A program made the translations under genes and the position numbers. A stretch of 40,284 nucleotides of DNA from DALYLB01 sp033763135 (lineage in GTDB: Bacteria; Acidobacteriota; Blastocatellia; RBC074). The stretch is from contig JANRKY010000090.1 in NCBI GenBank assembly GCA_033763135.1, positions 1 through 40,284 on the forward strand, read 5' to 3'. Within the stretch, counting starts at the first letter, position 1, and each line of letters opens with the position of its first letter. The notes under the pieces are model-generated. The model ran no database searches, had not been told where the DNA came from, and saw nothing but the letters and a program-made list of their open reading frames with translations. Below, in pieces: positions 36,423-40,284 of this stretch.

Positions 36423-36543
36423 CTCCTCAGGAAATCATCCACAACGTTGCACGAGGAAACACGAAGGGAAGCCTCAGCTTCGTGTTTCTTCGTGTGTCTT
36501 TGTGGATGAGATTTTCATTGTTTCAGGCGTCGCCACGCGGCAT
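36423..36543. repeat. Iterated-word palindrome, CACGAAG family, copy 3 (long form)
   Basis: Begins CTCCTCAGGAAATCATCCAC, passes the inverted CACGAAG words and ends GGCGTCGCCACGCGGCATG, matching 25820-25940 also outside the arms. Left edge in reverse complement (TTTCCTGAGGAG) is the ribosome site of the four-helix-bundle gene, as copy 2 is for the M14 gene. Confidence 0.85.
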
Positions 36544-36582
36544 GTACGACAGAAAAATAGATTCGGCGAAGATGCTGGCCGG

Positions 36583-37560
36583 CTACAGCTTGTCCAGCGG
36601 GCTGCGCACGCCCAGTCCGCCGCGATTCAGGACGTGGGTGTAGATCATTGTGGTGGCGACATCGGCGTGGCCGAGCAGTTCCTGCACGGTTCGGATGTCG
36701 TAGCCGCTTTCGAGCAGGTGGGTGGCGAAGCTGTGGCGAAACGTGTGGCAGCTTCCGTGTTTGTTGATTCCGGCCTTTCGGATCGCTTCGCGTACGGCCT
36801 TTTGCAGCATGGAGGGATCGAGGTGATGCCGGCGCTCGTCGCCGGATCGCGGGTCTCGGGAGCGGCGCGGCGCCGGAAAGACATATTGCCACTTCCATTC
36901 GCGCGCGGCTTCCGGGTATTTCTTCTCCAGGGCGTAGGGGAGTAGAACGGCGCCGAAGCCGGCGCGCAGATCCGCTTCGTGCGCGGTCTTGACGCCGCGC
37001 AGATGCTCGCGGAGCGGGGTGCGCAGGCTTTGCGGCATCATCGTCAGGCGATCCTTGTTGCCCTTGCCCTGGCGAACGACGATCTGGTTCCGGCCAAAAT
37101 CGAGATCCTGGACGCGCAACCGCAGGAGCTCGTTGAGGCGGATTCCCGTTCCATACAGAAGGCGGGCCATCAGCTTCTTGGTGCCTTGCATCTGTTCCAG
37201 GATCCGCTGCACCTCTTCTTCGGTGAAGACGGTGGGAACCTTCGTGGGTTTCTTGGCGGGCTGCAGACCGCTGATTCGGGGAAGCTCAATCTGGAGAACT
37301 TCCCGATAGAGAAAGAGCAGCGCGTGAAGCGCCTGATTCTGCGTTGCGGGAGCTACATTGCGAATGTTGACGAGGGCGGAGAGAAACGCGCGAATCTCTT
37401 CCGCGCCCATCTCTTTCGGATGGCGTTTCCGATGGAACAGAATGAACTGGCGTGCCCAGTCGATATAGGCCTGTTCCGTTCGGTAGCTCATGCCCCGTAG
37501 TCGGAGGGCGGTTCGAATTTGATCGAAAAGCGTTGTGGTCTGGGGCGCGGAATCGCTCAC
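36583..37560 (-). CDS. intI: Integron integrase (tyrosine recombinase)
   Basis: The 325-residue IntI inserts and excises gene cassettes by acting on folded single-stranded attC sites. The tyrosine-recombinase residues are all present: Arg141 (GTGIRLNELL), Lys169 in the QGKGNKDR loop, His272/Arg275 (HTFRHSF), His298 (LGHADV) and Tyr307 (MIYTHVLN). The integron-specific extra patch (about 200-245: AGFGAVLLPYALEKKYPEAA and RRHHLD) distinguishes IntI from XerC/D, as does the closing GGLGVRSPLD. It points away from the cassettes, the standard arrangement. Start 37558-37560 (MSDSAPQ). It seems intact. Confidence 0.95.
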   Translation of the reverse strand: MSDSAPQTTTLFDQIRTALRLRGMSYRTEQAYIDWARQFILFHRKRHPKEMGAEEIRAFLSALVNIRNVAPATQNQALHALLFLYREVLQIELPRISGLQPAKKPTKVPTVFTEEEVQRILEQMQGTKKLMARLLYGTGIRLNELLRLRVQDLDFGRNQIVVRQGKGNKDRLTMMPQSLRTPLREHLRGVKTAHEADLRAGFGAVLLPYALEKKYPEAAREWKWQYVFPAPRRSRDPRSGDERRHHLDPSMLQKAVREAIRKAGINKHGSCHTFRHSFATHLLESGYDIRTVQELLGHADVATTMIYTHVLNRGGLGVRSPLDKL

Positions 37561-37601
37561 AGTCGTACCTCGAATCCCGGCCCGTGGGAAAAGAAAAAGG
37601 A

Positions 37602-37630
37602 TTGCGTTGGCTAAGCAACGTCATTATACT
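37602..37630 (+). promoter_or_regulatory. Candidate cassette promoter (Pc)
   Basis: TTGCGT (37602-37607) and TATACT (37625-37630) are 17 bases apart and face the cassette array from the intI side. The attI site should be nearby but I could not fix its crossover point. Confidence 0.45.
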
Positions 37631-37713
37631 CCGTCGCGGATTTCCGTAAAGCCACTCGGCAAAATTTGTTTTGTTCCAACGTCATTCGGCCACATTCAAC
37701 GAGGAGCTTCCAT

Positions 37714-38118
37714 ATGCAGGCTCGGTTAAAGTTGAAACCTGGACAGAAGGGGACCAAGAAGCTCGTCGAGCAATATGGTTCGCGTCTTGTTTGTGTGCGT
37801 TATCGCTATGATGCGCAGACGAAGAAGCGGTACAAGACGGTCGAGATCATTGTTGACGAGGTTGCGTGGACGCCCCGCCCGCCCAAGGCCTCAGGGCTTG
37901 TCGATCTGGAGATTGCCTGGCGAGAGTCGGACCTTGCCCAGCTGGTTCAGGCTGCCGGCGGGAGGTGGAGTCCGGAGAAGCGATTGTGGGAGCTTTCCGA
38001 TGCGAAGGCGCGCGAACTCGGTCTCGAAGGGCTGATTCGGCCTCCCGCGACATCTGATAGTAGAAACCGCACCTCCGGTTCGGCCAACAAGAAAGTTTCT
38101 GATACTAGAAACCGATAG
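37714..38118 (+). CDS. Conserved-looking small protein at the head of the integron
   Basis: A 134-residue soluble protein (MQARLKLKPGQKGTKKLVEQ...). The N-terminal half has the compact beta pattern LVCVRYRYDAQTKKRYKTVEI; later a helix with DLAQLVQAAGGRWSPEKRLWELS. Similar proteins turn up in many unrelated genomes without known role; the VRYRYD and GGRWxxEKRLW segments are what I recognise. The C-terminus contains repeated SDSRNR/SDTRNR encoded by a repeated DNA motif. Start 37714 has GAGGAG 8 bases upstream. It is either the first cassette gene or a passenger inserted near attI; no attC lies right behind it, so it and the next ORF share one cassette. Confidence 0.65.
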   Translation: MQARLKLKPGQKGTKKLVEQYGSRLVCVRYRYDAQTKKRYKTVEIIVDEVAWTPRPPKASGLVDLEIAWRESDLAQLVQAAGGRWSPEKRLWELSDAKARELGLEGLIRPPATSDSRNRTSGSANKKVSDTRNR

Positions 38119-38159
38119 GCATTTGATAGTAGATGCCCCGTTTCTAGTAATAGATACGA
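38053..38159. repeat. Four-fold repeated motif TCTGATAGTAGAAACCG
   Basis: Copies start at 38053, 38098, 38122 and 38141; the first two differ in one base, the third and fourth are diverged. In one frame each holds the stops TGA-TAG-TAG. The gene above is read through the first two in a different frame; its stop is formed just after the second. Confidence 0.7.
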
Positions 38160-38235
38160 GTCTTGGAGAGGAGATGCCGCGGTCAGTCCGTCTAATTGGA
38201 GTTAGGTAATTGAGTCGCAAATAAAGGGAGCCATT

Positions 38236-38760
38236 ATGGACGGGAAAGAATGGTTGAATCTTATTGGAATAATTGTCACGCTATGTTTAGGACTATACAA
38301 CTTTTATATTGGACAGAAGAGCGCCCGGCGTTCAAGTGTTGTGGGGGCAGTTACGGCTCAGCGCATTAAATGGGGAGCAGAGATACAAGAATTGGTCGCC
38401 TCGTTTTGCGGGGCTGCCCATTACTGGAGATTTTCAACTGTTAAGCATAGCGATGAAGAGCGAAAGAAGATTGAAGAAATTGATCGACTGAGACACCTTA
38501 TTGCACTCAAGTTATGCGAACGCAGTGGGATTGAGCTTGAAATAGAAAACCTTGTTGGCGAAATCGTGTCAATGAGCTCTCAGTTCAAAGATGTCACAGA
38601 TGATGATTTTCGCAACGCACTGAACCAACTCGTTCGGAAAACACAAGAAATGCTGCGAAAAAATTGGGATAGTATCACTTATGAAGCACAAAATGGGATG
38701 CTGGCTTCTCCTAACCTACCCGGGCTGCCAACTCTCAATAAAGAGCGACAAGGTAAGTAA
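38236..38760 (+). CDS. Cassette protein with one N-terminal membrane helix
   Basis: A 174-residue protein of unknown function. A single transmembrane helix (LNLIGIIVTLCLGLYNFYIG, about 7-26) is followed by a cytoplasmic, largely helical region with heptad-like charged stretches (KHSDEERKKIEEIDRLRHLIAL, then a second coil around LVRKTQEMLRKN). No enzyme motif is seen. GC content is well below the backbone, and the gene ends 14 bases before attC1, as a cassette gene should. AAAGGGAG precedes the start. Membrane proteins with coil domains are frequent in cassettes; a phage-defence role is possible but not supported by motif. Confidence 0.6.
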   Translation: MDGKEWLNLIGIIVTLCLGLYNFYIGQKSARRSSVVGAVTAQRIKWGAEIQELVASFCGAAHYWRFSTVKHSDEERKKIEEIDRLRHLIALKLCERSGIELEIENLVGEIVSMSSQFKDVTDDDFRNALNQLVRKTQEMLRKNWDSITYEAQNGMLASPNLPGLPTLNKERQGK

Positions 38761-38774
38761 GTAACCGGCTTGTA

Positions 38775-38863
38775 ACCTAACTTTTCGTTCGACCGGAGGC
38801 CCCGCCGCTTTTTTGTCGAACCATTTCGGAAAGGCGGGGCCCCGGTCAACTCGTTCGTTAGGC
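38775..38863 (+). other. attC: attC site 1
   Basis: R'' box ACCTAAC (38775-38781) and R' box GTTAGGC (38857-38863) enclose an imperfect palindrome whose inner arms CGTTCGACCGGAG and CCCGGTCAACTCGTTCG are shared with the other two sites; the central stem is GC-rich (GGCCCCGCC / GGCGGGGCC). 89 bp. Confidence 0.9.
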
Positions 38864-38983
38864 GGTGGATAAAAGCCAATTGAGCTATTTGCAAAATGGT
38901 GATCGTAAAGCATCGTCTTCGACCAATGTTCATCGTGCTTGCAAGGATTGTTCGCGATGCGGGAAGTGATGTTTGCTCGTAAG

Positions 38984-39265
38984 GCTTCGCTGGCGATTTG
39001 GAAATAGAGTTTGCCACTTGCCGATGGGCTCGGTTTCGATCAAGTTCGGCGCTGCGTGAGGTGGTTTGGTTCGAGAGGTTCCGCTGGCAATTGGGAAATA
39101 GAGTTTGCCACTTGCCGATGGGCTTGGTCTCGATCAAGTTCGGCGTTGGGCGAGATGGTTTGATACGTGTGGCTCCGCTGGCAATTGGGCCATAGAGTTT
39201 GCCACTTGCCGATGGGCTCGGTTTCGATCAATATCGGCGCTGTTTCTATTGGTGGGCTTCACGCG
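38984..39265. repeat. Three 94-bp tandem repeats in an apparently non-coding cassette
   Basis: Copies start at 38984, 39078 and 39172 and share TAGAGTTTGCCACTTGCCGA and TCGATCAAGTTCGGCG-like parts. The cassette (38857-39377, about 520 bp between attC1 and attC2) has no supported gene. Small open frames on the minus strand cross the copies in shifting frames because 94 is not a multiple of three. Confidence 0.85.
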
Positions 39266-39294
39266 TAAAGTAATAGCGGTGCGTGGTGTTTTTC

Positions 39295-39383
39295 GCCTAA
39301 CCGTCCGTTTGACCGGAGCCGCCGCCGCTTCCAGGTCGATCCTTTTTGGAAGGGCGGCGGCCCGGTCAACTCGTTCGTTAGGT
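39295..39383 (+). other. attC: attC site 2
   Basis: R'' GCCTAAC (39295-39301) and R' GTTAGGT (39377-39383), 89 bp, with the same shared inner arms as site 1 and a GCCGCCGCCG / GGGCGGCGGC central stem. Confidence 0.9.
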
Positions 39384-39415
39384 GTAGGCAACTCACTTCC
39401 GCTAATTTGAATAAA

Positions 39416-39685
39416 ATGAAAAACACCATTGTTGATCAATCTTCTGAAGAATATGAGTATGATTGTGGTTTGTTAAAGGGAAAGACAAACATACTTATCA
39501 CAAAAACAATAGAGGTTGTAGATGCACCATCCCAACCTGCCCACATCGAGTTAGGAAGGGCTTTCAATTGTAAAAATGTGACATTATGCGGAATAGCGGC
39601 ACCGACCCTGCATTCTGACCAGTGGGATGTTGATTGGGAGGCTTGCCCTGGTTTGCGAGACTTTAAACAATCTGGGCGAATCTAA
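39416..39685 (+). CDS. Small cassette protein of unknown function (89 aa)
   Basis: A short protein (MKNTIVDQSSEEYEYDCGLL...) that begins 33 bases after attC2. It has acidic start residues, a beta-like ILITKTIEVVDAPSQ and a hydrophobic mid part with Cys residues (FNCKNVTLCGIAAP). No motif recognised and no clear ribosome site; a TTG at 39407 is an alternative start. AT-rich, like the next gene, unlike the backbone. It may be a two-gene cassette with the following ORF. Confidence 0.5.
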   Translation: MKNTIVDQSSEEYEYDCGLLKGKTNILITKTIEVVDAPSQPAHIELGRAFNCKNVTLCGIAAPTLHSDQWDVDWEACPGLRDFKQSGRI

Positions 39686-39718
39686 ATATTGCAACTCAAG
39701 TTTAAAGGAGGGTTTTCT

Positions 39719-40027
39719 ATGCCATTAGCAATCATAGTTGAAGAAAGACAATCAAGGCCTACTTTTATTTGTGATTATTGCCATAAAGAAATAGTAAATG
39801 CATTTGAGGGAAATTACGAATGGAATGCAAGTAATGACATGAAAGAGGTAACCGATATTAAATTTTTACATAAGAAATGCGTGCGCCAGTATGAAAAGGA
39901 ATTTGGCCGTAACGGTCATCATATGGGACTACATAATCTTATGGTTTATCTTCTGAACAATTTGAATTTGACACCTGAACGTCTTAGAGAGGCATATGAA
40001 AATACGGCGGATTTGTCCCGAATTTAG
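39719..40027 (+). CDS. Cassette protein with Cys-x2-Cys and His/Cys pair (102 aa)
   Basis: Starts MPLAIIVEERQSRPTFICDY after a strong AAAGGAGGG site, which decides the start over 39689. FICDYCHKEI gives a Cys-x2-Cys, and FLHKKCVRQYEKE adds His and Cys later, so a zinc-binding finger is likely. The remainder is helical (HNLMVYLLNNLNLTPERLREAY). It ends 51 bases before attC3. Low GC indicates recent arrival. It could be a small DNA-binding or regulatory protein; not identified. Confidence 0.6.
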   Translation: MPLAIIVEERQSRPTFICDYCHKEIVNAFEGNYEWNASNDMKEVTDIKFLHKKCVRQYEKEFGRNGHHMGLHNLMVYLLNNLNLTPERLREAYENTADLSRI

Positions 40028-40078
40028 GCAGTCGACGCGAAGCAGTAGGTTTTTATTATGCTCTCCGCAGTTTCACTC

Positions 40079-40167
40079 ACCTAACCGTCCGTTCGACCGG
40101 AGGCATCGCCGTCTTTCAGATCAAACCTTTGCGGACGGCGATGCCCCGGTCAACTCGTTCGTTAGGC
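40079..40167 (+). other. attC: attC site 3
   Basis: R'' ACCTAAC (40079-40085) and R' GTTAGGC (40161-40167), 89 bp, same inner arms as sites 1 and 2, central stem GCATCGCCGTC / GACGGCGATGC. Confidence 0.9.
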
Positions 40168-40284
40168 TTGGATGTACGGATCGCGGAATGTTGGTTCTGA
40201 TTGGCAAGGGGGCAAGTGAGGCTTCCTCGCGGTTTCGATCAATGAGGCTTGCCACGGTTCGATTGAGGGCTCTCGCGGTTTCGA
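40168..40284. other. Start of a further cassette, cut by the window
   Basis: No gene is visible. It contains CTCGCGGTTTCGA twice, GATCAATGAGGCTTGCCAC and related words that recall the 94-bp repeat of cassette 2 (GGCTCGGTTTCGATCAA, TTGCCAC), so it may be a second member of the same non-coding cassette kind. Confidence 0.5.

Noticed and set aside
37560..37760. A precise attI site
   Set aside because: Several GTT triplets occur but none has the GTTRRRY core with adjacent IntI-binding repeats that I could defend; only the approximate location follows from the layout.
38679..39439. Minus-strand open frames across the 94-bp repeats
   Set aside because: The repeat length is not a multiple of three, so the same DNA is read in different frames in each copy; no ribosome site; products are repeats of different frames.

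Overview
The window is about 40 kb of GC-rich chromosomal DNA whose housekeeping genes, extracytoplasmic lipases/peptidases and codon use fit a free-living Gram-negative bacterium. The nearest fit by gene style is Acidobacteriota (a TPR/aspartyl-protease protein, YceI pairs, DinB, a very long M14 peptidase, a Tat-exported Gfo/Idh oxidoreductase). This placement is an inference from protein style, not from a marker gene. Most of the window is ordinary backbone; the two ends are accessory DNA.

Region 1 (1-2115) holds the end of a type I restriction locus (hsdR start and an N-terminally truncated hsdS) that abuts, head to head, a truncated YeiH-type membrane protein. Each gene lacks its N-terminal part at the same point, so this is a recombination or assembly junction. 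Region 2 (2227-9859) has an unknown protein, a PIN-domain toxin with an antitoxin-like partner, a TPR/double-retropepsin protein, an Ogg-type DNA glycosylase, an oxidoreductase, RNase Z and a hydrolase, nearly all on the minus strand. Region 3 (9856-17476) has an aldehyde dehydrogenase, a GxxExxY protein, two YceI proteins, YbjQ, an alkyltransferase-like protein, a methyltransferase, DinB, a zinc formaldehyde dehydrogenase and a cyclase. Region 4 (17710-22733) has a CysQ-like phosphatase, SelA, a PanE-like reductase, a tRNA-Arg(UCU) interrupted by a 245-nt group I-like intron, and a response regulator fused to a histidine-kinase-type ATPase domain. Region 5 (22807-35994) has an M14 peptidase, Ppk1, FolE, RluB, IspH, ribosomal protein S1, SppA, an HU-like protein and a TPR protein. 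Region 6 (36001-40284) is a four-helix-bundle gene and a chromosomal integron: intI facing left, a candidate cassette promoter, three clear attC sites (89 bp each) and cassettes of low GC, one of them apparently non-coding with three 94-bp tandem repeats.

The most unusual global feature is a set of intergenic palindromes, each built from a short word repeated several times and then its reverse complement. At least seven word families occur (CACGAAG, CAGGAT, CACGGGGA, CCGACAA, AATTGAG, ATGAATG, GGAACGG). They sit between genes, sometimes supply the stop codon or the ribosome binding site of a neighbour, and in one case (11442-11920) the two arms enclose a whole AT-richer gene for a GxxExxY/PD-(D/E)XK nuclease-like protein, while the same arms occur elsewhere without a gene. 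This looks like a mobile or amplifying element family with a possible autonomous member.
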